Assembly: GCA_050875145.1 (NCBI GenBank)
Contig: JBNMLH010000007.1
Span: 1-64,000, forward strand
Source of the DNA: CAG-411 sp050875145
GTDB lineage: Bacteria > Bacillota > Clostridia > Lachnospirales > Lachnospiraceae
Direction: 5' to 3'
Length of the DNA: 64,000 nucleotides
Positions 1 through 9,217 of this stretch are shown piece by piece; the stretch's first letter is position 1, and the number at the start of each line of letters is the position of its first letter. The position numbers and the translations under genes are program-made. The notes under the pieces were generated by a model. That model was not told the DNA's origin. It saw nothing but the letters and a program-made list of their open reading frames with translations, and did not search any database.

Positions 1-230
1 CAAATTAAAATTTGTCCTTGCTAGAAACTTGCTAGCTTTTTATCCTTTACTGATAAAGGTTTTTGTTCGTGAACATCTTTGATGTCCCATGAAATTCTTT
101 TGAATTTTCAAGGTTGTTTCACTGTTTAATTGTCAATGTCCTTTTTGCTGTATCAACAAGCAGCTTTAATATGTTATCATACATTTTTCTGTTTGTCAAC
201 AACTTTTTTTAAGTTTTTTTCAAAACTTAA
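1..230 (-). other. Probable rRNA operon leader (16S gene expected just left of the window)
   Basis: Read on the minus strand, this stretch follows tRNA-Ser, carries its own promoter (171-199), then short hairpins such as GCTAG/CTAGC (about 23-40) and CCTTTA/TAAAGG (about 44-60). It ends in CAAATTTTAATTTG at the window edge. That ending closely resembles the bases before the conserved 16S start AGAGTTTGATC in Lachnospiraceae. No open reading frame is supported here. The 16S gene itself is outside the window, so this call is an inference. Confidence 0.55.
171..199 (-). promoter_or_regulatory. Promoter reading left, towards the presumed rRNA operon
   Basis: On the minus strand there is a perfect -35 TTGACA (194-199), a 17-base spacer and a -10 TAACAT (171-176). 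It lies downstream of tRNA-Ser, giving a second start point in front of the leader. Tandem promoters are typical of rrn operons. Confidence 0.6.
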
Positions 231-318
231 CGGAGAAGGAGGGATTTGAACCCTCGCGCCGCGCAAACGACCTATACCCTTAGCAGGGGCACCTCTTCAG
301 CCTCTTGAGTACTTCTCC
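231..318 (-). tRNA. tRNA-Ser(GCU)
   Basis: An 88-base class II tRNA on the minus strand. The acceptor arms GGAGAAG and CTTCTCC pair perfectly, with discriminator G at 231. The anticodon loop CTGCTAA gives GCU, reading the serine codons AGC and AGU. A long variable arm is present, as expected for serine, and the T arm contains GGTTCAAATCC. CCA is not encoded. It has its own promoter at 368-396 and lies upstream of what looks like an rRNA leader, so it may be co-transcribed with the rrn operon. Confidence 0.95.
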
Positions 319-367
319 GAACTGAACTTATTGTTCAATATTTATTTCTGCGTCAAACGCATTTACA

Positions 368-396
368 AGTTTAGCACAGCACTATATGTTTGTCAA
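368..396 (-). promoter_or_regulatory. Promoter of tRNA-Ser
   Basis: Minus strand: -35 TTGACA (391-396), 17-base spacer, -10 TAAACT (368-373), about 50 bases before the tRNA. It sits just past the 3' end of the fumarase beta gene (406) in the same orientation. Confidence 0.65.
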
Positions 397-405
397 TAAG
401 TTTTT

Positions 406-957
406 TTAACTTTTTTTATATTTTTCTGTTGCAGTTTCATATAGGTTGTTTCCGTCCTTGTCAACTACAACAATTACAGGCAAATCTTCCACTTCTAACC
501 TTCTAATTGCTTCCGTTCCTAAATCATCATATGCAATTACTTCTGATTTTTTTATACATTTGGATAGTAAAGCCCCTGCTCCTCCAACTGCTGCAAAATA
601 AACTGCATGATTCTTTTTAATTGCTTCAATTACTTCTGAACTCCTTTTTCCTTTTCCTATCATACCTTTCAATCCATTTTTCAACATTAAAGGTGTGTAT
701 TTATCCATTCGGCTACTGGTTGTAGGTCCTGCTGAACCAATTACCTGCCCCTCTTTAGCAGGCGATGGTCCAAGATAATATACAATATTGTTCTGTAGTG
801 AAAATACTGGTGCTTCCCCACTGTTCATTGCTTCAAACATTCTTTTATGTGCTGCATCTCTTGCAGTATATATTACTCCTGATATATATACATAATCTCC
901 CGCTGCTAAATCATTTATAATTTCATCATTAAGTGGTGCTACAATATGCTTTTCCAT
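406..957 (-). CDS. Class I fumarate hydratase, beta subunit (Fe-S hydro-lyase C-terminal domain)
   Basis: A 183-residue protein matching the beta part of the two-subunit, oxygen-sensitive [4Fe-4S] class I fumarases and L-tartrate dehydratases. With the alpha subunit it would interconvert fumarate and malate in the cytosol. Family-like motifs include GDYVYISGVIYTARDAAHKR near residue 20, GPSPAKEGQVIGSAGPTTSSRMD (residues about 63-85) and AAVGGAGALLS (about 122). The length is normal for the split form. It lies 99 bases downstream of the alpha gene on the same strand, so the two are probably one operon. Fumarase and tartrate dehydratase cannot be separated by sequence alone. Fumarase is preferred because nothing nearby points to tartrate use. 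Confidence 0.88.
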   Translation of the reverse strand: MEKHIVAPLNDEIINDLAAGDYVYISGVIYTARDAAHKRMFEAMNSGEAPVFSLQNNIVYYLGPSPAKEGQVIGSAGPTTSSRMDKYTPLMLKNGLKGMIGKGKRSSEVIEAIKKNHAVYFAAVGGAGALLSKCIKKSEVIAYDDLGTEAIRRLEVEDLPVIVVVDKDGNNLYETATEKYKKS

Positions 958-1056
958 ATTTTATCTCCATTCTTTTTCTTTATTGTTACTGTTCAGAATG
1001 TATTTTATTTCTTACAACAGAATTTTTTTAATAGTAATATTCCTGATTTGTTTTGA

Positions 1057-1899
1057 CTAGATAATTCTTTTTATATGTCTGTTTACATGGCAACAGATAT
1101 TGATTGCCACTGGTAACCCTGCTATATGTGTAGGATACGTTTCTACATTTACACCAAGTGCAGTATTTCTTCCACCTAAACCTCCTGGACCAAATCCTAA
1201 TGCGTTTATTTTTTCAAGAAGTTCAGCTTCCAGTTTTGCTACATATGGTATTTCAGATGCTTCTGTCAAATCTCTTGTAAGTGCCTTTTTGGCTAGAATT
1301 GCACATTTCTCAAACGTTCCTCCAATACCAACTCCAACGACCATTGGTGGACAGGCATTTGGTCCTGCTAATCGTACTGTTTCTACTACCGCTTCCTTTA
1401 CACCCTCTATACCATCTGCTGGTTTTAACATACAGATACGGCTCATATTTTCACTTCCGAATCCTTTTGGAGCTACCGTAATTTCTACTTGTTCTCCAGG
1501 TACAATCTCATAATGAATAATTCCAGGCGTATTGTCTTTTGTATTCTCCCGTAGCAATGGATCTTTTACTACTGATTTTCTAAGATAACCATCAACATAT
1601 CCCTGTCTTATTCCTTCATTTATGGCATCTTCCAGATTTTCACCTTCAATATGCACATCCTGACCAATTTTTATAAATACAACAGCCATTCCTGTATCTT
1701 GGCATATAGGAATACTCTCCTGTTTAGCAATTTGCATATTTTCCTGAAGTTGTCCTAATATTTTTTGGCCTATTTCAGACTCCTCGGTATTTTCCGCATT
1801 AGAAATTGCACCTACTACATCATCTGCTAACTGCAAATTTGCCTCAATACACATTTCTTTAATATTTGATGTTATTTCATTTGTATGTATTGTTCTCAT
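1057..1899 (-). CDS. Class I fumarate hydratase, alpha subunit (Fe-S hydro-lyase N-terminal domain)
   Basis: A 280-residue alpha subunit that holds the [4Fe-4S] cluster of the class I fumarase family. Candidate cysteine ligands are in PICQDTG (about residue 66), NACPPMVVGVGIGG (about 182) and the C-terminal NICCHVNRH. KDNTPGIIHYEIVPGE and GPGGLGGRNTALGV are further family motifs. The ATG has the minus-strand Shine-Dalgarno AGGAAAA just before it. It heads the alpha-beta pair; the beta subunit follows at 957. The gap of about 320 bases behind it towards gyrA holds two inverted repeats. Confidence 0.9.
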   Translation of the reverse strand: MRTIHTNEITSNIKEMCIEANLQLADDVVGAISNAENTEESEIGQKILGQLQENMQIAKQESIPICQDTGMAVVFIKIGQDVHIEGENLEDAINEGIRQGYVDGYLRKSVVKDPLLRENTKDNTPGIIHYEIVPGEQVEITVAPKGFGSENMSRICMLKPADGIEGVKEAVVETVRLAGPNACPPMVVGVGIGGTFEKCAILAKKALTRDLTEASEIPYVAKLEAELLEKINALGFGPGGLGGRNTALGVNVETYPTHIAGLPVAINICCHVNRHIKRII

Positions 1900-1944
1900 A
1901 TTTTTCCTCCATGCTAATCTTGGTTTTATTTTATTAAAAAACGG

Positions 1945-1984
1945 AAAAGACCTCTGTTTGGTCTGTCCCGCATAGAAGTCTTTT
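1945..1984. terminator. Inverted repeat between gyrA and the fumarase genes, probable terminator
   Basis: The arms AAAAGACCTCT (1945-1955) and AGAAGTCTTTT (1974-1984) pair with one G-U exception. A-rich and T-rich flanks on both sides make it usable in either direction. The relevant transcript is the leftward gyrA message ending at 2219. Confidence 0.55.
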
Positions 1985-2022
1985 GTCTTACCTATTTGTT
2001 ATTTACAAAACTACATGATACC

Positions 2023-2068
2023 AAAGCCAAATGCCCGTTTATGCTTACACAAGCAGGCATTTGACTTT
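2023..2068. terminator. Second inverted repeat downstream of gyrA
   Basis: AAAGCCAAATGCC (2023-2035) pairs with GGCATTTGACTTT (2056-2068), with one wobble pair and a 20-base loop. The remaining bases of 1900-2218 hold no supported gene. Lacking a long T-tract, it may be an RNA-stabilising or processing hairpin rather than a strong terminator. Confidence 0.4.
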
Positions 2069-2218
2069 AGTACATCTCAAACATGAGAAAATAGCAATTT
2101 ACACAGTAAATTAACAAATTTCAAATGTTTGCAAAATTGCAGATGTTATATAATCCACCAAAACAATTCTCATTATTCAATACCAAGGTCAAATACATAA
2201 AACCGCAATGTGTTTACA

Positions 2219-4741
2219 TTATTCTTGCGTATTGTTTTCTTCTAATAATTCAGCCTCTAAACGTTCTAATACCTGATCTTGTGTTGTTGCATCATTACTT
2301 TCTCTTACCTTTGCAATACTTGCAACTTTAATATCTGAATCTCGATCAATATTCATCAATTTTACTCCTGATGTGATTCTTCCTAATTCAGAAATTTGAT
2401 TACACATTGTACGAATGATAATACCCTCTGTAGTAATCAGCATAATTTCGTTATCCTCATTTACAGCCTTTACACCTACTATATTTCCTGTCTTTTCTGT
2501 AATTTTATAACATTTTACACCTTTTCCGCCTCTGTGCTGTAATGAAAATTCCTCCAATGCAGTTCGTTTACCCAGTCCATTTTCAGAAACAATCAACAAA
2601 TGGCTTCCTTGGGTCTGTAGCTGCATGCCAACTACTTCATCCTGATCTGTCAAGTTAATTCCAATTACACCCATTGATGTTCTACCTGTTGGACGAACGT
2701 CATTTTCGCTAAAGCGTATACACATTCCATATTTTGTTACTAAGAAGATGTCCTTTTTACCGTTGGTAACTTTTACTTCGATTAATTCATCATCATCACG
2801 TAAATTGATTGCCTGCAATCCTGATTTTCTTACTTTCGAGTAATCTGTAAGAGCTGTTTTCTTAACAATACCCTTTTTCGTAGTCATAAATAAGTATTTA
2901 TGATCTGGATAATCCCTAATTGGAATTACTGCAGTAATTCGCTCATTTGGCTGTAACTGTAAGAGATTTACTAATGCAGTTCCTCTTGCAGTTCTACTTG
3001 CCTCTGGAATTTCATATGCCTTAATTCGATAGACTCTTCCCATATTAGTAAAGAAGTTTACATAATGATGCGTTGTTGTCATCAAAAGATCTTCAATATA
3101 GTCTTCTTCTAAGGTCTGCATTCCTTTGATACCCTTTCCACCACGATTCTGACTCTTAAAATTGTCAATTGTCATACGTTTGATATAACCAAGACTGGTT
3201 CTGGCTATTACTGTATTTTCGCGTGGAATTAAGTCTTCATTTGTAAGATCGAACTCGTCATAACCGATAGAAGTTCTTCTATCATCTCCATATTTGTCGC
3301 GAATTAATATAATTTCCTCTTTTACCACATTTAATAATAATTTTTTGTCTCCCAAAATAGCTTTATATTCAGCTATCTTTTTCAACAATGCCGCATGTTC
3401 GTCTTCAATCTTTTCGCGTTCCAAACCAGTAAGTGCACGTAAACGCATATCTACAATGGCACTAGCCTGTATATCATCCAATTCAAAACGTTCAATTAAA
3501 CGTTCTTTTGCCTCTGCAGTATTTCTGGATGCACGAATAATAGAAATCACTTCATCAATATTATCAAGTGCAATTAAGTAACCACTTAATATATGATCTC
3601 GCTCTTCTGCTTTATTTAAGTCATATTGTGTTCTTCTTGTTACAACTTCCTCCTGATGCTTTAAATAATACTCAAGCATTTCCAAGAGACTCATTATTTT
3701 CGGTTCGTTATTTACTAATGCCAGCATAATAACTCCAAAAGTATCCTGTAACTGTGTATGTTTATATAATTGATTTAACAATACATTTGCATTTACATCA
3801 CGACGCAATTCAATTACAATTCGCATACCATCACGGTCAGATTCATCGCGAAGTTCTGTAATTCCATCAATTTTTTTTGTTTTATGCAATTCTGCAATCT
3901 TTTCGATTAAACGTGCCTTGTTTACCATAAATGGTAATTCAGATACAATAATTCTGCTCTTTCCATTTGGCATAGTCTCAATATCTGTAACTGCACGAAC
4001 TTTTATTTTTCCTCGTCCAGTACGATATGCATGTTCAATTCCACGAGTACCTAAAATTGATGCTCCTGTAGGGAAATCAGGTCCTTTAATAATCTCCATG
4101 ATTTCCTCAATTGTAGTTGCTCGATCTTCCTCCACCATATTGTCAATAATCTTAACAACCGCATTTATTACCTCTCGTAAATTGTGAGGTGGAATGTTCG
4201 TTGCCATTCCTACTGCAATACCGGAAGTTCCATTGACCAAAAGGTTTGGAAAACGTGATGGAAGTACCAATGGTTCTTTTTCTGTCTCATCAAAGTTTGG
4301 TGCAAAATCAACTGTATCTTTATTGATGTCCAATAACATCTCAACAGAAATTTTGCTTAAACGAGCCTCTGTGTATCGCATGGCGGCTGCGCCATCTCCA
4401 TCCACAGAACCAAAGTTTCCGTGTCCATCCACAAGCGGATATCGAGTAGACCAATCCTGAGCCAAATTTACCAAAGCACCATAAATTGAGCTGTCTCCGT
4501 GTGGATGGTATTTACCCATTGTATCACCAACGATACGAGCACATTTACGATGTGGCTTATCCGGTCCGTTGTTCAACTCTATCATTGCATATAAAATTCG
4601 TCTCTGTACAGGTTTTAAGCCGTCTCTTACATCTGGCAAAGCACGCGCCGCAATAACAGACATGGCATAATCAATATAGGATTTTTCCATCGTCTTTTTT
4701 AAATCGACTTCATGCACTTTATCAAAGATATTCTCATCCAT
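2219..4741 (-). CDS. gyrA: DNA gyrase subunit A
   Basis: An 840-residue GyrA that with GyrB introduces negative supercoils using ATP. The N-terminal breakage-reunion domain carries the catalytic tyrosine Y123 in RYTEARLS. The C-terminal half is the DNA-wrapping beta-pinwheel with the GyrA-box-type motifs QNRGGKG (about residue 535) and QHRGGKG (about 745). Length is normal. The quinolone region reads HGDSSIYGALVN: Ser84 matches E. coli Ser83, while the E. coli Asp87 position is Gly88. It lies 100 bases after gyrB in the leftward replication cluster. The C-terminal tail is acidic (LEAELLEENNTQE). Confidence 0.98.
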   Translation of the reverse strand: MDENIFDKVHEVDLKKTMEKSYIDYAMSVIAARALPDVRDGLKPVQRRILYAMIELNNGPDKPHRKCARIVGDTMGKYHPHGDSSIYGALVNLAQDWSTRYPLVDGHGNFGSVDGDGAAAMRYTEARLSKISVEMLLDINKDTVDFAPNFDETEKEPLVLPSRFPNLLVNGTSGIAVGMATNIPPHNLREVINAVVKIIDNMVEEDRATTIEEIMEIIKGPDFPTGASILGTRGIEHAYRTGRGKIKVRAVTDIETMPNGKSRIIVSELPFMVNKARLIEKIAELHKTKKIDGITELRDESDRDGMRIVIELRRDVNANVLLNQLYKHTQLQDTFGVIMLALVNNEPKIMSLLEMLEYYLKHQEEVVTRRTQYDLNKAEERDHILSGYLIALDNIDEVISIIRASRNTAEAKERLIERFELDDIQASAIVDMRLRALTGLEREKIEDEHAALLKKIAEYKAILGDKKLLLNVVKEEIILIRDKYGDDRRTSIGYDEFDLTNEDLIPRENTVIARTSLGYIKRMTIDNFKSQNRGGKGIKGMQTLEEDYIEDLLMTTTHHYVNFFTNMGRVYRIKAYEIPEASRTARGTALVNLLQLQPNERITAVIPIRDYPDHKYLFMTTKKGIVKKTALTDYSKVRKSGLQAINLRDDDELIEVKVTNGKKDIFLVTKYGMCIRFSENDVRPTGRTSMGVIGINLTDQDEVVGMQLQTQGSHLLIVSENGLGKRTALEEFSLQHRGGKGVKCYKITEKTGNIVGVKAVNEDNEIMLITTEGIIIRTMCNQISELGRITSGVKLMNIDRDSDIKVASIAKVRESNDATTQDQVLERLEAELLEENNTQE

Positions 4742-4841
4742 CTAACTGCCTCCATTTTCTATGCTTTTGCAAAATTAAAATTTCTACAAAAGTATTTTTT
4801 ATTACGCAAATTAATTCTTATTTTGAAACTGATAAAACCTG

Positions 4842-6752
4842 TTATATATCCAGATTTTCAACAAATTTAGCATTTTCTGAAATAAATTCACGTCTTGGCT
4901 CTACTTTATCTCCCATCAATGTTGTAAATGTAACATCAATTTCAGATTCTTGTTCTTCATCCATTACAACCTTTAGAAGTACTCTCTTCTCTGGGTCCAT
5001 TGTTGTATCCCAAAGCTGCTCTGCATCCATCTCTCCAAGACCTTTGTATCGTTGAATTTTATTATTATTATCTCTACCAATTTCGCCTAAAATATTATTT
5101 AATTCTGCATCACTATATGCATAATATATCTTTTTATTTCGCTCAACTTTATAAAGCGGCGGCTGTGCCAAATAAACATATCCCTGTTTAATTAAATCCG
5201 GCATAAACCGATAAAAGAATGTCAAGAGCAGGGTACTGATATGTGCTCCATCCACGTCGGCATCTGTCATAATAATAATTTTATGATAACGTAACTTGGA
5301 TATATCAAAATCATCGTGAATCCCCGTACCAAATGCTGTAATCATAGCTTTGATTTCTTCGTTTGTCAGGATTCTGTCTAAACGTGCCTTCTCTACATTT
5401 AAAATTTTACCTCGCAGTGGTAATATTGCCTGCGTTGCTCTGGAACGTGCAGTTTTAGCACTACCACCGGCAGAATCTCCCTCAACAATATAAATTTCAC
5501 AGTTTTCCGGATTTTTGTCCGAACAGTCTGCTAATTTTCCAGGAAGACTCATTCCCTCTAATGCAGTCTTTCTTCTTGTCAAATCACGAGCTTTACGTGC
5601 TGCATCTCTAGCACGTTGCGCCATTACCGCCTTTTCACAAATAGACTTTCCAACATTTGGATTCTGTTCTAAAAAGTAGGTCAATTGTTCACTAAAAATA
5701 CTATCCACCGCACCACGAGCTTCGCTGTTTCCCAATTTTTGTTTTGTCTGTCCTTCAAACTGTGGTTCCCCGATTTTTACACTGATAATAGCAGTCAATC
5801 CCTCTCGAATATCTTCACCTGAAAGATTCTGCTCATTATCTTTTAAGAACTTCTGATTTCTCGCATAGTCATTAAATGTTTTTGTCAAAGCATTTCTAAA
5901 ACCAACCATATGGGTACCACCCTCTGGTGTAGTAATATTATTTACAAAGCTATAACAACTTTCGGTATAAGAATCATTATGTTGAAAAGCAATCTCTACA
6001 CTTACACCATTTTTTTCGCCTTCACAATAAATGATTTCATCATACAAAGCCTCTTTGTGACGGTTTAAATACTGTACATATTCCTTAATTCCACCCTCAT
6101 AATGAAATTCTCTTGTTTTAGGTTCTTCTAAACGCATATCTGTCAATGTAATTTTTAATCCTTTTGTCAAAAATGCCATTTCACGCAAACGCTGTCTTAA
6201 TGTATCATAATCAAAAACTGTCTCTTCAAACATAAGCTTGTCTGGAAGGAATGTAACCTTAGTTCCTCTACGTTCGGTATCTCCAACTACTTTTAGCGGA
6301 TACATTACCTTTCCTCTTTCATATCTTTGCTTATAAATCTTTCCTTCTTTGTAAATTTCTACCTCAAGCCATTCTGATAATGCATTTACAACAGATGCAC
6401 CAACACCATGTAATCCTCCGGATACTTTGTATCCTCCTCCACCGAATTTACCACCTGCATGCAAAATAGTAAATACAACCTCAACAGCAGGCAATCCTGC
6501 CTTATGGTTAATGCCAACTGGAATACCACGTCCATTATCAACAACAGTGATCGAATTATCTGCATTGATTGTCACATTGATTTCTGTACAATAACCTGCT
6601 AATGCCTCATCCACAGAGTTATCTACAATTTCATAAACTAAGTGATGCAATCCTCTTATGGATGTACTTCCAATGTACATACCTGGTCTCTTTCGTACTG
6701 CTTCCAATCCTTCCAAAATCTGTATCTGGTCAGCACCATACTCCTGATTCAT
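4842..6752 (-). CDS. gyrB: DNA gyrase subunit B
   Basis: A 636-residue GyrB, the ATPase and TOPRIM subunit of gyrase. It contains the GHKL ATP site (EIVDNSVDEA near residue 42, DNGRGIPVG near 73, GGLHGVGASVVNALS near 114). The TOPRIM motifs are EGDSAGGSAK (about 425) and the metal-binding DADVDGAHI (about 500). The short, insertion-free length is typical of Gram-positives. The start is MNQEYGADQIQILEGLEAV, with a strong GGAGG before it. It begins 10 bases after recF, so it is almost certainly translated from the same message. Confidence 0.98.
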   Translation of the reverse strand: MNQEYGADQIQILEGLEAVRKRPGMYIGSTSIRGLHHLVYEIVDNSVDEALAGYCTEINVTINADNSITVVDNGRGIPVGINHKAGLPAVEVVFTILHAGGKFGGGGYKVSGGLHGVGASVVNALSEWLEVEIYKEGKIYKQRYERGKVMYPLKVVGDTERRGTKVTFLPDKLMFEETVFDYDTLRQRLREMAFLTKGLKITLTDMRLEEPKTREFHYEGGIKEYVQYLNRHKEALYDEIIYCEGEKNGVSVEIAFQHNDSYTESCYSFVNNITTPEGGTHMVGFRNALTKTFNDYARNQKFLKDNEQNLSGEDIREGLTAIISVKIGEPQFEGQTKQKLGNSEARGAVDSIFSEQLTYFLEQNPNVGKSICEKAVMAQRARDAARKARDLTRRKTALEGMSLPGKLADCSDKNPENCEIYIVEGDSAGGSAKTARSRATQAILPLRGKILNVEKARLDRILTNEEIKAMITAFGTGIHDDFDISKLRYHKIIIMTDADVDGAHISTLLLTFFYRFMPDLIKQGYVYLAQPPLYKVERNKKIYYAYSDAELNNILGEIGRDNNNKIQRYKGLGEMDAEQLWDTTMDPEKRVLLKVVMDEEQESEIDVTFTTLMGDKVEPRREFISENAKFVENLDI

Positions 6753-6762
6753 ATGCTTCCTC

Positions 6763-7851
6763 CTAATTCTTTTCCTGACTCACTGTTCCATTTGTTACTT
6801 TATATACTTGATTTACCTTGATACGTTCTTTTATAAATTCTTCCAAACCCGTACAAGTAATAATTGTCTGAATGTCTTTTATACTATCCAACAAATAATG
6901 TTGTCGATTGCGATCCAACTCAGATAACACATCATCCAACAACAATACAGGACGTTCTCCTACTATCTGCTTTACAATTTCAATTTCAGCAAGTTTCAGT
7001 GATAATGCAGATGTACGTTGTTGTCCCTGTGAACCGTATTTGCGAATATCAATATCATTTATCATAAAAGAAATATCATCTCTATGAGGACCAATACTGG
7101 TAACTTTCTGGTATAAGTCTTTTTCTCGATTTTTTTCTAACATAGCTCGAAAAGAAGAAACGGATGTACTAAACTCGCATCCAAGAACTAAATTTTCTTT
7201 TCCACCAGACAATTTATGATGTATAGATGCAATTACCTCATTGAGTTGTTCCATGTGTTTTTCGCGACGTCGAATAATTCGACAACCATATTCTACCAAT
7301 TGTTCATCCCATATATCTAACGTAGGTAATAAGCTTTGGTCATAGGTAATCTGTTTTAACAGATTATTTCTTTGTTCCATTACTTTGTTGTATTTCGCTA
7401 AATCATGATAATACACTCGATCAAGCTGACAAAGCTCCATATCCAAAAAACGCCTTCGCCCACTGGGACCATGTTTGATAATACCTAAATCCTCCGGGGA
7501 AAAAAATACAATGTTCACCAATCCGATCAACTCACTGGAACGTCGGATTGGAATACCATCAATGGCAACACCTTTGGGTTTACTCCGTTTTAAATGCATA
7601 TCAATTTTTCTGGTTACACCCTTTTTTTCAATTAGCATACGGATGTGTGCCTCTTTTTCGTTTAGCTTAATAATTTCCTTTTCTTTGCTACCCTTATGAG
7701 ATTTCATCATTCCGCAGTAATAAAGTGCTTCCAAAATATTGGTCTTTCCCTGTGCATTATCGCCATATAAAATATTTTTTTCCGGATGGAACTCCATGGA
7801 TAAATATTCATAATTTCTAAAATTACTCAACTCAATTGATTTTATATACAT
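6763..7851 (-). CDS. recF: RecF DNA repair and replication-fork ATPase
   Basis: A 362-residue SMC-like ABC ATPase that helps load RecA at single-strand gaps and stalled forks. Walker A is GDNAQGKTN (about residues 31-39), the signature motif is YGSQGQQRTSALSLKLAE (about 270), and Walker B is PVLLLDDVLSELD (about 305). Length is typical. It lies 7 bases after the S4-domain gene and 10 bases before gyrB, within the dnaN-yaaA-recF-gyrB run conserved across Firmicutes. Confidence 0.97.
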   Translation of the reverse strand: MYIKSIELSNFRNYEYLSMEFHPEKNILYGDNAQGKTNILEALYYCGMMKSHKGSKEKEIIKLNEKEAHIRMLIEKKGVTRKIDMHLKRSKPKGVAIDGIPIRRSSELIGLVNIVFFSPEDLGIIKHGPSGRRRFLDMELCQLDRVYYHDLAKYNKVMEQRNNLLKQITYDQSLLPTLDIWDEQLVEYGCRIIRRREKHMEQLNEVIASIHHKLSGGKENLVLGCEFSTSVSSFRAMLEKNREKDLYQKVTSIGPHRDDISFMINDIDIRKYGSQGQQRTSALSLKLAEIEIVKQIVGERPVLLLDDVLSELDRNRQHYLLDSIKDIQTIITCTGLEEFIKERIKVNQVYKVTNGTVSQEKN

Positions 7852-7858
7852 ATTGCAT

Positions 7859-8074
7859 CTATCCCACTATCTGAATCTGTTCACCCTCAAACTCGACTAT
7901 ATCTCCGCTACGCAGTTTTTTTCCGCGTTGATACTCCACTTCTCCATTTACACGAACAAGACCTTCCTGAATTACAATTTTTGCATCTAATCCAGATGGA
8001 ACAAAACCGGCTGCTTTTAATGCCTGTCCCAATTTAATATATTCATCCCTAAGCTTTATTGTTTCCATTTGCAT
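7859..8074 (-). CDS. yaaA: S4-domain RNA-binding protein YaaA
   Basis: A 71-residue S4-like RNA-binding protein found between dnaN and recF in most Firmicutes. Visible family features are IKLGQALKAAGF, GLVRVNGEVEYQRGKKL and GDIVEFEG, which match the S4 fold. In Bacillus the homologue has been linked to ribosome assembly; a direct role here is inferred. It is separated from dnaN by 30 bases and from recF by 7, so it is likely co-transcribed. Confidence 0.92.
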   Translation of the reverse strand: MQMETIKLRDEYIKLGQALKAAGFVPSGLDAKIVIQEGLVRVNGEVEYQRGKKLRSGDIVEFEGEQIQIVG

Positions 8075-8104
8075 ACTCCAATCCGGAAAAATATTCCTGT
8101 ACTA

Positions 8105-9214
8105 TTACTGCACTGCATTAAAGTTAATTGGTAAAATTAAATAAATATAATTTTCATCCTTATCTTTGATAAAACAAGGCGCTTTCGGATTAAACAAATA
8201 AATATCCACTGTCTCATCATCAATTACACGAAGAGCATCCATAAGGAACTTAGGATTAAATCCAATTAAAATATCTTTTCCTTCTTTTTTGATATCTAAA
8301 TCCTCTTTCATTGATCCCATATTAGAATTTATTTTTAATTCTAAATTTTCGTCTTGGAAATTTAAAACAATTGGAGTCTTATCGGCTTCACGAATCAATA
8401 AAGATGCACGGTCAATACAACTTAACAGTTCTTTATTGTTTACATTGACTTTTGTCACGTAATTATCTGAAAGCATTTGTTCAATTTTGTAATACTCTCC
8501 CTCAATCAATCTTGACAACACTGTTGTATGGTCAAAGGAAAATAAAATATGTTTATTGGTAAAGGAAATTGTAACAATCTGATCCATTTCTCCTGATAGA
8601 ATCTTACTAATTTCCTGCAAAGTTTTTCCAGGAACAATAACACGAGTATCTTCATAGGCTTCATGAAGTTGAATCTTACGAATAGAGATACGATGTCCAT
8701 CCAGTGATACCACCTTAAAAACATCACCTTTAATTTCAAACAATTCTCCTGTCATAATCTTATTGCTTTCATTATCAGAAACAGAAAATATCGTTTGGTG
8801 AATGATTTCCTTTAAAGCAAAGTCAGAAACACGAATCGATTTGTCTGTTTCTACCGTTGGAAGTAAAGGAAATTCATCACTTGCTTTTCCCATTAAATTA
8901 AACTTTGCTTTTTCACATTGAATATTAGCCATAAATGAATCATTGGTTGTAAAGGTTACATCACTATCTGGTAACTTACGGATAATTTCAGAGAATAGCT
9001 TGGCATTAATTGCAATACTACCATTTTCTATAATTTCACCTTTTACAATAGTTTCAATACCCAGTTCCTGATTATTGGAAATTAATTTAATGATGTTATC
9101 CTGTGCTTCTATTACAATACATTCCAATATAGGTAAGGTAGTCTTGGATGTAACTGCACGTAATGAAATATTAACACTATTAAGTAAATCCGTTTTTTTA
9201 CATCTAATTTGCAT
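8105..9214 (-). CDS. dnaN: DNA polymerase III beta subunit (sliding clamp)
   Basis: A 369-residue beta clamp that encircles DNA and tethers the replicative polymerase. It has the three-domain clamp architecture: N-terminal MQIRCKKTDLLNSVNISLRAVTS, central GKASDEFPLLP, and the C-terminal end YIYLILPINFNAVQ that forms the partner-binding pocket. Length matches other Firmicutes. The start is preceded by AAAGGAG. It lies 237 bases after dnaA, and that gap holds DnaA-box-like sites and a hairpin, so dnaN may also have its own promoter. Confidence 0.97.
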   Translation of the reverse strand: MQIRCKKTDLLNSVNISLRAVTSKTTLPILECIVIEAQDNIIKLISNNQELGIETIVKGEIIENGSIAINAKLFSEIIRKLPDSDVTFTTNDSFMANIQCEKAKFNLMGKASDEFPLLPTVETDKSIRVSDFALKEIIHQTIFSVSDNESNKIMTGELFEIKGDVFKVVSLDGHRISIRKIQLHEAYEDTRVIVPGKTLQEISKILSGEMDQIVTISFTNKHILFSFDHTTVLSRLIEGEYYKIEQMLSDNYVTKVNVNNKELLSCIDRASLLIREADKTPIVLNFQDENLELKINSNMGSMKEDLDIKKEGKDILIGFNPKFLMDALRVIDDETVDIYLFNPKAPCFIKDKDENYIYLILPINFNAVQ

Positions 9215-9217
9215 GGT

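Noticed and set aside
108..136. Third promoter in the rRNA leader (TTGACA at 131-136)
   Set aside because: No acceptable -10 at 16-18 base spacing. The motif may be a boxA or processing region instead.
1100..1513. 137-residue rightward frame opposite the fumarase alpha gene
   Set aside because: A mirror of the real gene, with proline/serine-rich low-complexity translation and no Shine-Dalgarno.
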